A DNA stretch of 16,620 bases from positions 1,238-17,857 of the forward strand of contig SDVU01000201.1 of the NCBI GenBank assembly GCA_016256075.1, given 5' to 3'. The DNA comes from Dictyocoela muelleri. Lineage: Eukaryota > Microsporidia. Positions 7,873 through 15,356 of the stretch are shown in pieces (the first letter of the stretch is position 1; every line of letters begins with the position of its first letter). Made by a program: the position numbers and the translations under genes. The notes under the pieces are model-generated. The model saw nothing but the letters and a program-made list of their open reading frames with translations. It was not told the origin of the DNA and searched no databases.

Positions 7873-9537
7873 TTATTCTTCATTTGAAGTGCCACCTACT
7901 TTAATCAGATCCAAATCAATAGTCGTATTCTTTTCAATACTCTCATTAAACTTATAATTTAAATAAAATACTGAAATAAACCAAATTGCTGAAAATAAAA
8001 TTCCTATAAAAAAGTATATCAACGAGGTTTCTCTGACATCACTATCTTTCCCAAGAATCGTAAAAATTATAACCGAAAGAAGTGATCCAAAAGACTTACC
8101 AAGCTTTCCACATAATCCATCATAGACACCTTTTAATCGTGGTCTATACTCACCATCAATTCTTCGACCTATAGTTTCTTTTGAAATGTCAAATGGTCCA
8201 TATTTAAGAATTTTGTAAGTTGCCACAGCAATAGTTCCAATTTTTTCTTCAAGTCCGATGCTAATGAAGGGCAAAATGATTCCTAAGTATTTTCCAATTG
8301 GTGAAATGTAAGGAATTTTACATTTGTCGGCAGTACTAGTGTTTATAAATGCCATTAACGTCAACATTCCCGTCATTATAGTTCCTACTATTGGAGGAAT
8401 TATAGCCATTGCAAGCCAACCACGTGTTTCAATCAATCGTTGCAGTGGTGATAAAATGAATATTATGACAAATATTCCCGTTATCAATTGATTGATACAT
8501 TGCATCTTGAGATAGTGGCTACCCACGTCTTTATTTTCGGATTTTGCACAAACGTTAATACAGGACTTTTGATTAACCTCTGTCATATTCGTCATCATAT
8601 TGTATGAAATAACCATGACACACATAGCCAATGCAAATTTTGATGTGCTCATAACTTTCATCGCTTCAAAAAACCCGACCTTTTCTTTCTTTTGCCTCTT
8701 TTTCAACACTTTTACCGTGTACATAGGCCTTGCCAATACATTCTTATCCAGCCACTTCAACACGATAACACACGCAAAACATAAAAATCCAAAAAGTCCG
8801 AAGACACCGATGAGAATACGATTTCCCGTCACAAAAGAAACACTTTCTTTCAACTGGCTGTATAGAAACGTAATAATTGCTGAGAAAATCAACCCTACAT
8901 TTCCGAATAATAAAAATAAAGGCATGAATCTCTGGAATTGATTCATTGGACATACGTCTCCGGCAAATGACATGAAAAGAACCGAGAGAACAATTGTGCC
9001 CCATGTCTCTGACATGATGAAATGCATTGATGATGTCCATCGAAATATAATTCCGAGTGGAACAATAATTAGATCTGCGCCTTTGTAGCTCAGCTGTTCA
9101 TCAGAGAATAGATCAATGTCTTTAAAGGGGCCTGCTTCAATGTAGTCTCGAAATGGCAAAATTAAAAATCCATAAATTGAAAAATAAATTCCAAAAAATG
9201 TGAATGAGTAAAAAAGAATGGTCTTGTTGTTAAATCGAGTATAGAGGCTTTGCAAAATCATGGTAGCCATGATAACTATGAGCGGCATCACAAATGTTTT
9301 GATGCCGTAGATACTCGCAACACTCTGTCTCTCAAGCATGAAAACATCTTTGAGTTCACGAGCAAAGGAGTATGTAAATACGATTGAAGTAAACAAAAAA
9401 GCCATTGCTAAGAATTTCATCCTTTCAACGCTTGCCATTCTTACTGCACCGAATAGCCATTTATTTCTTTCTGCCTCACTTTCGATTTCATCTTCAGTGG
9501 GGAGTCTCGTTGGATATTCCTTGTTATTGTCACACAT
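7873..9537 (-). CDS. NTT: ATP/ADP translocase-type nucleotide transporter (NTT/Tlc family)
   Basis: A multi-pass membrane carrier of the ATP:ADP antiporter (Tlc/NTT) family, 554 residues, close to the family norm of about 500-600. Microsporidia use such carriers, thought to have been acquired from bacterial parasites, to import host ATP and other nucleotides, mainly at the plasma membrane. Family blocks are clear: RELKDVF (residues 60-66), RWTSSMHFIMSETWGT (166-181), the NQFQRFMPLF block (199-208), NMTEVNQKS (317-325) and the terminal KGVYDGLCGKLGKSFGSL block (469-486). K63, E177, E320 and K481 are my candidates for the four charged residues essential in plant NTT1. About eleven to twelve hydrophobic segments span residues 40-525. 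The start is supported by CCCCCC immediately before the ATG. An AATAAA overlaps the stop codon (7872-7877). The gene is intact and alone, surrounded by transposon debris. Substrate (ATP/ADP versus other nucleotides) and membrane are inferred. Confidence 0.95.
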   Translation of the reverse strand: MCDNNKEYPTRLPTEDEIESEAERNKWLFGAVRMASVERMKFLAMAFLFTSIVFTYSFARELKDVFMLERQSVASIYGIKTFVMPLIVIMATMILQSLYTRFNNKTILFYSFTFFGIYFSIYGFLILPFRDYIEAGPFKDIDLFSDEQLSYKGADLIIVPLGIIFRWTSSMHFIMSETWGTIVLSVLFMSFAGDVCPMNQFQRFMPLFLLFGNVGLIFSAIITFLYSQLKESVSFVTGNRILIGVFGLFGFLCFACVIVLKWLDKNVLARPMYTVKVLKKRQKKEKVGFFEAMKVMSTSKFALAMCVMVISYNMMTNMTEVNQKSCINVCAKSENKDVGSHYLKMQCINQLITGIFVIIFILSPLQRLIETRGWLAMAIIPPIVGTIMTGMLTLMAFINTSTADKCKIPYISPIGKYLGIILPFISIGLEEKIGTIAVATYKILKYGPFDISKETIGRRIDGEYRPRLKGVYDGLCGKLGKSFGSLLSVIIFTILGKDSDVRETSLIYFFIGILFSAIWFISVFYLNYKFNESIEKNTTIDLDLIKVGGTSNEE

Positions 9538-9543
9538 GGGGGG
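9538..9543 (-). promoter_or_regulatory. C-run start signal of the nucleotide transporter gene
   Basis: On the minus strand CCCCCC lies directly before the ATG. Microsporidian genes are known to carry a CCC-like signal just upstream of the start codon. The two other host genes in this window have the same feature, which supports both the start choices and the organism assignment. Confidence 0.65.
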
Positions 9544-9549
9544 TTAGTT

Positions 9550-10220
9550 GTTTTTTTTTAATATTTTCCAAAATCAGATTGAGATTAAGAAATTTAAAAA
9601 GGAGAAAAATTTTTCGAGCTAAATTTTTGACTTTAAAAAATTTAATTTAAAATTAAAAAAATTTAAATTATTAAAAAATAGTCGTACCATTGAGATCATA
9701 AAAAATTAAAGTATGTTATTACATTTAAATTTCTATTGATTATACGAAATGAATTCACATCTTGAAGAAAAATAATAGTTAAAAATCTATTAGTAATTAA
9801 ATATTATGTTTTTATTATTATATTTTCACTTTATATTAAAAATTAAGGTTCTCTTTTCCCTAGGCGACCCTCGGAAAAAATATCGTAAACTACGAAATAT
9901 GAAAATAATAAAGAAAAATAAAATTTTTATATCATCTTATATACATATTATAACAACCATTTTTTATTATAAGCCGATATTACCATGTTTAGTAAAATTT
10001 AGATAAAATTTAATTTTATTAAACATGAAAACACAGAAGTATACTAAAAACTGATTTTTACCGTTTTTTCATCAGAAGGGGCTGATATTATTAATAAAGA
10101 GTTTAAGAAAACTATTTTTATTAAGATATTTTTGAACGTGGCTGATTTTCCGCTAATCTTCTTATTGAATCAAGATCTTCTTTCACCTACGTTGATTATT
10201 ATTTGTTTTCCTTTTATCCT
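9550..10220. other. Gene-free AT-rich spacer upstream of the transporter
   Basis: I find no supported gene. Just upstream of the transporter start are T/A-rich tracts (9547-9670), where its promoter must lie. I could not assign a specific promoter motif beyond the C run. A plus-strand open stretch at about 10050-10250 resembles nothing I recognise. Confidence 0.5.
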
Positions 10221-10227
10221 TTTAAAT

Positions 10228-10262
10228 CAGTGTTTCTCAACCTTTATTGATTTGTGACTATT
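10228..10262 (+). repeat. hAT-like terminal sequence
   Basis: CAGTGTTTCTCAACCTTTAT followed by TGATTTGTGAC matches the general form of many hAT termini (CAGTGNTTCTCAACCTTT...GTGACCCC). No matching right-hand terminus or 8-bp duplication was found downstream, so this is probably a one-ended remnant. Confidence 0.5.
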
Positions 10263-10266
10263 TTTC

Positions 10267-10378
10267 ACCCCCTCAGACTTTTTGAACCCCCTCTCAGACC
10301 TTTTTTTAAAAAATCATCCCCTCCCTCAGACTTTTTTTAAAAAATACCCCCATAGACTTTTTTAAAAATACCCCCTCC
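10267..10378 (+). repeat. C-rich tandem repeat, about four units of 25-30 bp
   Basis: Successive units resemble CCCCTCAGACTTTTTTTAAAAAATA, with variable spacing and substitutions (units near 10267, 10286, 10317 and 10346). The strand asymmetry, with C and T on one strand, is striking in an otherwise AT-rich spacer. It follows the hAT-like terminus and may be its subterminal repeat array. Confidence 0.7.
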
Positions 10379-10463
10379 TATATAAAATTTGTGTCAGTGT
10401 AAATAAAAACTTAAACAAACTATGGTAAATTTTTATAATTTTTTATAAAATTTACATTTCTAA

Positions 10464-10884
10464 GATAAAAATTTGTCACAGTCCGTAGCGGGTCCAGTCC
10501 GTAGCGATTCCACACTAAATGGGTTCCAAAATTTTTAATAAAATTATGGAATATTTATGAAATTATAAAATATTAACTGGGGTTATACAAAAAATAAATT
10601 AAATATTTATTATTTAAATTTTGTAATTGCATTTATTTGACTCTTAAAAATACATTAAAAGGCTTAAAAACTGTTTAATTAATTTTTAATATTTTTAAGC
10701 CTTTTAATGTATAAAAAATATAAGAAATACAATTAAAAAATTTAAATAAAAACTATTTAATTTATTTTTTTTGTATAGCCCCTAGTTAATATTTAATAAT
10801 TTCGATAAATATTGTGATTTTTCTATAAAAAATTTTAGCAACCCATATGGTGTAGAATCGCTGCGGGCTGTAACAAAAATTATC
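10464..10884. repeat. 421-bp foldback palindrome (candidate foldback MITE)
   Basis: The left arm (10464-10670) and right arm (10692-10884) are reverse complements with scattered mismatches around a loop of about 21 bp. The outer ends pair as GATAAAAATTTGTCACAGTCCG against the complement of CGGGCTGTAACAAAAATTATC, and the inner ends as AAGGCTTAAAAA against TTTTTAAGCCTT. The left arm is longer mainly because of a short duplication containing GTCCGTAGCG (10481-10490 and 10497-10506). There is no coding capacity. It could be a foldback-type MITE or an inverted duplication. The element borders are uncertain. Confidence 0.82.
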
Positions 10885-11040
10885 ACATATTTCGATTAAA
10901 ATCTTATTAAATAGTTAAATCGTAAAAATAATATTATTTTATTTTTTTATATCTATTTAAAAATATCGACTTGAAATCTATTATAATATTTTTATGATTA
11001 TTAAATTTTTTATTTCTTTAGGATAATTACGAATTGGGCT

Positions 11041-11072
11041 AACTGAGAATCAGGCGAATTGAGAATCAGGCG
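11041..11072 (+). repeat. 16-bp tandem duplication
   Basis: AACTGAGAATCAGGCG is followed directly by AATTGAGAATCAGGCG, with a single mismatch. It stands out as GC-richer than its surroundings and borders the minisatellite that starts about 35 bp later. Confidence 0.75.
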
Positions 11073-11104
11073 GATTGGCACTCCGCGTATTTTTTTATCT
11101 TATT

Positions 11105-11880
11105 TATCAGCCCTTATTTTTTAACTCTTATTTTTTTAACTCTTATTTTTAACCCTTATTTTTTAATCATACTAATTTAACCATTATTTTTATAACCATT
11201 ATATTTTAATCCCTATTTTCAACTCGTATTTTTTAACATCTCCTAAAACCCTTATTTTTTAAACCCATGTAATATTTATTTTTTAACACCATTTTTTAAA
11301 AAAAGTTATAAAAATAAGAATTAAAAGGTATGGTTTAAAATAATGATTAAGAAATAAGGGAAAAAAAGAACTAATGTGTTGAAAATAAGGGGTAAAAATA
11401 AGATTAAATTATATGAGTAAATAAAATAATGGGTAAAAAATAAGTGTTAAAAAATAAGGCTAAAAAAATAGGCTAAAAAAAGATGCCCAAAAATACGAGC
11501 TAGAAAATAAGGGTAAAAAATAATTTCTAAAAAAATAAGGGTTAAAAAATAAGGGTTAAAATATAAGGGTTTAAAATATGGAGTAAAAAATAAGGATTAA
11601 AAAAATAAGTGTTAAAAAACAAGGGTAAAAAGATCTTGATAAAAAATAGGAGTTAAAAAAGAACTAGGAAATAAGGATCAAACTAAAGGGATAAAAAAGT
11701 ATGGCAAAAAAGACGAGTTTAAAAATAAGGATTAAAGAATAATGGTGAAAACGGGGCTAAAACTAGCGTTAAAAAAGAAGGGGTAAAATAAAGTTAAAGA
11801 ATAAATGATTAAAATGAGGATTAAAAATGAAGGGATAAAAATAAGGGATAAAAAATAATGGATAAAAATGAGTGATATAA
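11105..11880. repeat. AT-rich minisatellite in two opposed arms
   Basis: From about 11105 to 11295 the plus strand repeats degenerate units of about 15 bp like CCCTTATTTTTTAAC. From about 11310 to 11880 the same unit appears reverse-complemented, as AAAAAATAAGGGTTA, with roughly 35 or more degenerate copies. The switch occurs around 11290-11310. The two arms could pair as a long imperfect hairpin. No coding capacity is apparent: unit length drifts and stops occur in all frames. Confidence 0.85.
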
Positions 11881-11904
11881 ATTGATAAATATAGGCGAAT
11901 TTTC

Positions 11905-12165
11905 ACGGATTGCTATAAATCTGTCTAAATGGGTCTAAACTCTGACAAATTGGTCTATAAAACTGGCAAAATTGGTCTATAAAACTGGCAAATTCGGTCT
12001 ATAATTCTGTCAAAATGGGTCTATAATTCTGGCAAAATGGGTCTATAACTTCGATAAATGGGTCTATAACTTTGTAAAAATGCGTCTTTAACTTTACAAA
12101 TAGTGAGTTTATAACTTTACAAATAGCGGGTCTATAAATTTGCAAAAGTGAATCTATAATCTGAA
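11905..12165. repeat. Second minisatellite, about 22-26-bp units
   Basis: About eleven tandem copies of a unit like GGTCTATAATTCTGGCAAAAT, with substitutions and length changes. The copies at 11953-12040 are the most regular and those towards 12165 the most diverged. It directly follows the opposed minisatellite but has an unrelated unit. An apparent minus-strand reading frame across 11999-12304 is a by-product of the repeat. Confidence 0.85.
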
Positions 12166-12755
12166 AAACCCCGTAAATGTAATTCTGAGATATAAAAATA
12201 AAATTTCCACGGCTATTAAATGAAATTTTGCGACTATAATAAATTAAAATGGCTGCATAATTATGAAGAGTAGTATAATTTGGGTATATTAATATAATTG
12301 ACAAATTTATATTATTTTAACAACAGTCAACTGAACTGTTAAAATTTTAATTTGTAATATATTATAAATATACATGCTGGCAAAATCAATAGCCGCTAAC
12401 CCGGAGAGTTGTTTCCTACCGTGGACTGTACCTTTGTATTTCCGGAGTTCCAATAATACGTCACTCCCTAAGCTACAAAGAAGATTAACTGTATACGCGA
12501 TTTTAGTTTTATCAATGACCCAGTAGGATAAAGGTAATTAGTTCCATCATTATATTCTATTTTCACTACTTTTTGTCGAGATGCGTCGCCGCACTCATCT
12601 CCACACCTAGGAGGGTATTTCTGCTTCATTGTCATATTAGATCAAGTCTTAATCAGGTATACCACAGTGATGCAATTGTATATTGCTACTATAATTATAT
12701 ATTTATGACCGCTCAATGTCATTCCCTCATTATTTATTAAAGAGTGACGTCAGCA

Positions 12756-12766
12756 GGATTCGAAAC
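12756..12766 (-). promoter_or_regulatory. B-box-like Pol III internal promoter element
   Basis: GTTTCGAATCC on the minus strand matches the B-box consensus GGTTCGANTCC with one mismatch. It lies 44 nt downstream of the A-box-like element, as in tRNA genes and tRNA-derived SINEs. Confidence 0.55.
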
Positions 12767-12795
12767 ACGATACTTAAATTTTACATTCAAGAGTG

Positions 12796-12810
12796 TTAAC
12801 TACTGAGCCA
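12796..12810 (-). promoter_or_regulatory. A-box-like Pol III internal promoter element
   Basis: TGGCTCAGTAGTTAA on the minus strand fits the A-box form TGGCNNAGTNGG loosely. It starts nine nucleotides into the tRNA-like head. Confidence 0.5.
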
Positions 12811-13007
12811 TTTGGTCCTTTAAATTTTTTTATTTCTAATTTTCATTTTTTTCTTAGCGTTTTCATAGATTAAAGCCAAAAATTCTTTTTTATTACCAAA
12901 ATATACTTTTCTTGTTTAGTTATTTTTTTCAAATATTAATTTATTTTTAGTATTATTAAATTAGTTGAACTTTTATTATTTCCAGTTGTCTAGAGTAGGA
13001 TGTGATT

Positions 13008-13042
13008 TTAGCGCACCTTTTAAGAAAAAAAAGGTGCGCTAA
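13008..13042. repeat. Perfect 14-bp-arm hairpin inside the left transposon end
   Basis: The arms TTAGCGCACCTTTT (13008-13021) and AAAAGGTGCGCTAA (13029-13042) are exact reverse complements around a 7-nt loop. They are built from the subterminal motif TTAGCGCA, which recurs inverted as GTTGCGCTAA at about 14617-14626. It is a likely transposase-binding repeat. A terminator role is possible but not supported by a neighbouring gene. Confidence 0.75.
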
Positions 13043-13140
13043 CTCTTAATAGTGCGATAAAATTTTTAAATAAATTTTAGATAATAATATTTTATTTTGG
13101 TATAAAAAATCTCATTAACGTGTCCCCCCCTTTTGTTTCT

Positions 13141-14545
13141 TTAAAAATCTAGAATTATTCGCTGCTTAAAATTTACAAATTCTGCATAAGAATCTTGATC
13201 ATGTTTTAGCAATATATCACCAAGTTTGTTTAAATTTAAAATTGCAATAGAGTGTTTTGTCTGAATTTCATCAGTTTCTAAAATTATATTTTCTTCTACC
13301 TTTTCACACTAATTCAATTCTTCCATTTCAACAATAATCGGGTTTTCTTTTTTTCTTCATAATTATTTATAATTCTCATTTATTTGTATTCATGTAATAA
13401 ACCCGTTTTATTCCTGCAATTACGAATTGTATCAGCACTAATTGATCGCATTGCTTGTGATATCCATGTAATAACTTTATAAATATTTTTTTTTATTAAA
13501 AAACTATAATTTATCACCAAAAGACCTAGTTTGTTTAATAAATATGTTTTAAGAAAATTATAATATTTATCCTTAAACGATTTAATAATCCCAATATCGA
13601 GAGACTGTAAAAAGATTATTTGAATTTGCCGGTACAAATAAAAACTAAATATTACTAAAATTACCAATTTTATGACCTGAAAAATTATCTAATATTATGC
13701 ATATTTTTCTGTTATTATGTATCATTTGATTATTAATATCTTTAAAATAATTATAAAAATTCTTCTTTGTTACCCGCGCATTTTTGTTTGAAGTATAAGC
13801 CACATTAAGATTTTCTAAGATCTTATTTTTGAGTGCTCGCGGATTTTTTGATTTCTCTATTACTAAAGTATTAAAAAAATGCCCATTGCATTTACGGTAA
13901 GCAAAATATTCATTCTAGTTTTTATTTGTGTAATGATTTTATTGTTTATGTTATCATTTTTTCAGCGTAAGATCTATTCGCCGTTTATTTAATAAAGAGA
14001 CAAGTTTCGTCTGAATTGTAAATGTCTTTTTCATTATAATTTAATTTTATTAATTCGTACTCGTCAAAGAATTTGCTAATTTCTGCAAAATCAGATTTCT
14101 GAAAAGTTTTGTGAAGAGTTATACATTTTTAGTTATGCTCTCTGATGAATGTTCTGATGAAATGGTCTCTTATAGAGATATCTTGGAAATTTTTATCATT
14201 ATTTTCTATAATATTTACCGTGATTTTTATATCATTTAGGATATGGAAAAACCGATTTTCCTCAAGTCCTTGATTTTTCGTATTAAGTGTCCATAAAAAT
14301 CCTCATGCTTTGTACCTTTTTTTAGACAGATGCTTTTTTCTGGCAAAGATCTATTTATTAATATTATATGAATGTTTTTTTTGATGTTTCTGGTTTGCGA
14401 AATCGTAATTCCAAATTCCTTTGAAATTATTTTATAACCCCAGTCATTTTTGCAATTAATTTTTTGACGATTTCTTTTTTTTTATTTGTGCGTTTTTTTA
14501 AATATTCCTTTATTTGGGCGCGCTATTTTTTTCGACTTTTTAAAA
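13141..14545 (-). pseudogene. Disrupted pogo/Tigger-like DDE transposase
   Basis: All parts of a pogo/Tigger transposase are recognisable on the minus strand. A helix-turn-helix region near 14380-14460 reads DWGYKIISKEFGITIS. The first catalytic Asp is in DIYNSDETCLF (about 13990-14030), followed by SKNPRALKN (about 13830-13860). The second Asp is in ICIILDNFSGHK (about 13670-13710), followed by LQSLDIGIIKSFKDKYY (about 13550-13605) and ITWISQA..SISADTIRNC (about 13415-13470). An acidic, leucine-rich tail ends at a stop at 13141. At least one in-frame stop follows DETCLFIK, and frameshifts lie between later blocks. The third catalytic Asp, expected just before ITWI, appears replaced by Lys. 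The gene is therefore inactive, but it is far better preserved than the plus-strand relic at 5880-7060. Confidence 0.88.
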
Positions 14546-14918
14546 AAGCTGCTTTTGAAATAATAATTTTAATACAATTTTTAAATTTTTTTAAACTGTA
14601 GCGCTAGTATTGGAAGTTGCGCTAATAATTATTATAAATTTTCAAAAAAAACACAATCATAGAATCTTTGAAAATCTGAATAGTTTTAAAACATCTATAA
14701 ATTAATTTATAAATTTCTTTATTTGTATAATATCTTAATGTAAGAGTTTATTTATGTTTTAGTATTGGGTTGCGATAATATTTTATAATTTTGAAAATTT
14801 TAGATGCGATAATTCCACCCCACCCCTGTATTATCAATTTTAATTTTTAAAAAATGAAGTCTAATACTTTATATTACAATATTTTTGAATGTTAAACTTC
14901 TTGATCGAAAATTAATGA

Positions 14919-14921
14919 CCC
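14919..14921 (+). promoter_or_regulatory. C-run start signal of GAR1
   Basis: CCC lies immediately before the ATG, within AATGACCCATG. The more upstream ATG in this string is out of frame, so the C run favours the start at 14922. Confidence 0.5.
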
Positions 14922-15356
14922 ATGCAGCACGATGAAAAAATTGAAATTGGCATGTTAATTCATTATTGTGGCGAAAATCCAATCATAAAACTTAACAATT
15001 TAGTTTATCCAAATACACCTATTTATCAAGAAAATCAATTAATTGGCAAAATTGATGAAATATTTGGGAAGATTGACGAAATGTATGCCAGTGTATTGTT
15101 GAATCGTGAAGTTCGTAATATTAAAAATAAAATTTTTTTTTGTGAAAAGAAGAGGCTGATGAAAATTGAATATTTAGAAGAAAATGGTAAGGTAACACAA
15201 AAAAATAATTCTAATATAAAGAATCAGTCAAGTAAGAATTCATTTGAAAGAGTCATGAGCAATAATAAGTCAATAAAAAGAAAAGGCAAGGTAAATAAAA
15301 ATCGACAAACAAAAAGAAATTTTGCAAAAAAGTTTAAAAAGAATAGAAAAAATTGA
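14922..15356 (+). CDS. GAR1: H/ACA snoRNP protein Gar1, short form
   Basis: Gar1 is a core subunit of H/ACA ribonucleoproteins. With Cbf5, Nop10 and Nhp2 it carries out RNA-guided pseudouridylation and rRNA processing in the nucleolus; it contacts the Cbf5 catalytic domain and aids substrate turnover. Residues 9-87 match the conserved beta-barrel core: the segment PNTPIYQENQL (30-40) leads into IGKIDEIFGKIDEMYASVLL (41-60), the family's IYLENK.QIGKVDEIFGPIN..YFSVK signature. Residues 117-144 form a lysine- and arginine-rich tail. The glycine-arginine-rich domains that give yeast and animal Gar1 its name are absent, so at 144 residues it is shorter than yeast Gar1 (about 205), as expected for a reduced parasite genome. 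It is intact, convergent with the CHY gene, and preceded closely by a transposon end. Confidence 0.9.
   Translation: MQHDEKIEIGMLIHYCGENPIIKLNNLVYPNTPIYQENQLIGKIDEIFGKIDEMYASVLLNREVRNIKNKIFFCEKKRLMKIEYLEENGKVTQKNNSNIKNQSSKNSFERVMSNNKSIKRKGKVNKNRQTKRNFAKKFKKNRKN

Larger units (their letters stand above)
12371..12818 (-). mobile_element. Candidate tRNA-derived SINE, copy A
   Basis: On the minus strand the element begins at 12818 with a tRNA-like head: GGACCAA, then an A-box-like TGGCTCAGTAGTTAA (12796-12810), then a B-box-like GTTTCGAATCC (12756-12766). The boxes start 44 nt apart, as in a tRNA gene, and fall at the correct tRNA positions (9 and 53). The acceptor and T stems no longer pair, so this is not a working tRNA gene. 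About 380 bp of unrelated body follow, ending near 12371 in CATGTA and an AT-rich tail. The 3' part of about 105 bp recurs in the same orientation at 16510-16620 with roughly 75-80% similarity by eye. Internal Pol III boxes, a dispersed body and a simple AT tail are SINE properties. The GC content is above that of the flanks. Clear target duplications were not found. Confidence 0.6.
12993..14828 (-). mobile_element. Pogo/Tigger-like DNA transposon, about 1.84 kb, inactive
   Basis: A disrupted minus-strand transposase is bracketed by imperfect inverted ends next to TA dinucleotides (12991-12992 and 14829-14830), the Tc1/mariner-superfamily target. Read inward, the right end is CAGGGGTGGGGTGGAATTAT followed by CGCATC. 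The left end is GAGTAGGATGTGATTTTA followed by GCGCACC. They agree best over GTG...TTA.CGCA.CT. Both ends carry further copies of a TTATCGCA/TTAGCGCA motif, as seen in Tigger termini, including a perfect 14-bp hairpin at 13008-13042. The element ends 93 bp before the GAR1 start codon. Exact borders are inferred from these ends. Confidence 0.75.

Noticed and set aside
8600-9650. Several plus-strand and out-of-frame open stretches over the transporter gene
   Set aside because: They lie antisense to or out of frame with the well-supported transporter coding region and show no family motifs.
9806-10006. Plus-strand open frame of 66 codons upstream of the transporter
   Set aside because: It is low-complexity AT-rich sequence with no C run before the start and no recognisable motif.
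11310-11880. Telomeric repeat tract because of the AAGGGTTA-like units
   Set aside because: Units are about 15 bp and degenerate, appear in both orientations internally, and are flanked by ordinary sequence, unlike a short exact telomere repeat.
11105-12165. CRISPR array
   Set aside because: Units are directly adjacent, degenerate and AT-rich, with no conserved repeat plus unique spacer pattern. The genome is also eukaryotic.
11999-12304. Protein of about 100 residues on the minus strand
   Set aside because: Most of it lies over the 22-26-bp minisatellite, whose unit length is not a multiple of three. It has no recognisable domain and no C run before the start.
12756-12818. Functional tRNA gene on the minus strand
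   Set aside because: The A and B boxes fit, but the acceptor and T stems do not pair and the sequence continues into a repeated body. A SINE-type head or tRNA pseudogene is more likely.
13380-13667. Open 95-codon minus-strand frame as a separate small host gene
   Set aside because: Its sequence (LQSLDIGIIKSF..., ISADTIRNC) is the later part of the pogo-like transposase, so it is a piece of that pseudogene.
14619-14828. Separate regulatory region of GAR1 upstream of 14828
   Set aside because: The inverted similarity to 12993-13042 and the bordering TA dinucleotides assign this stretch to the transposon end.
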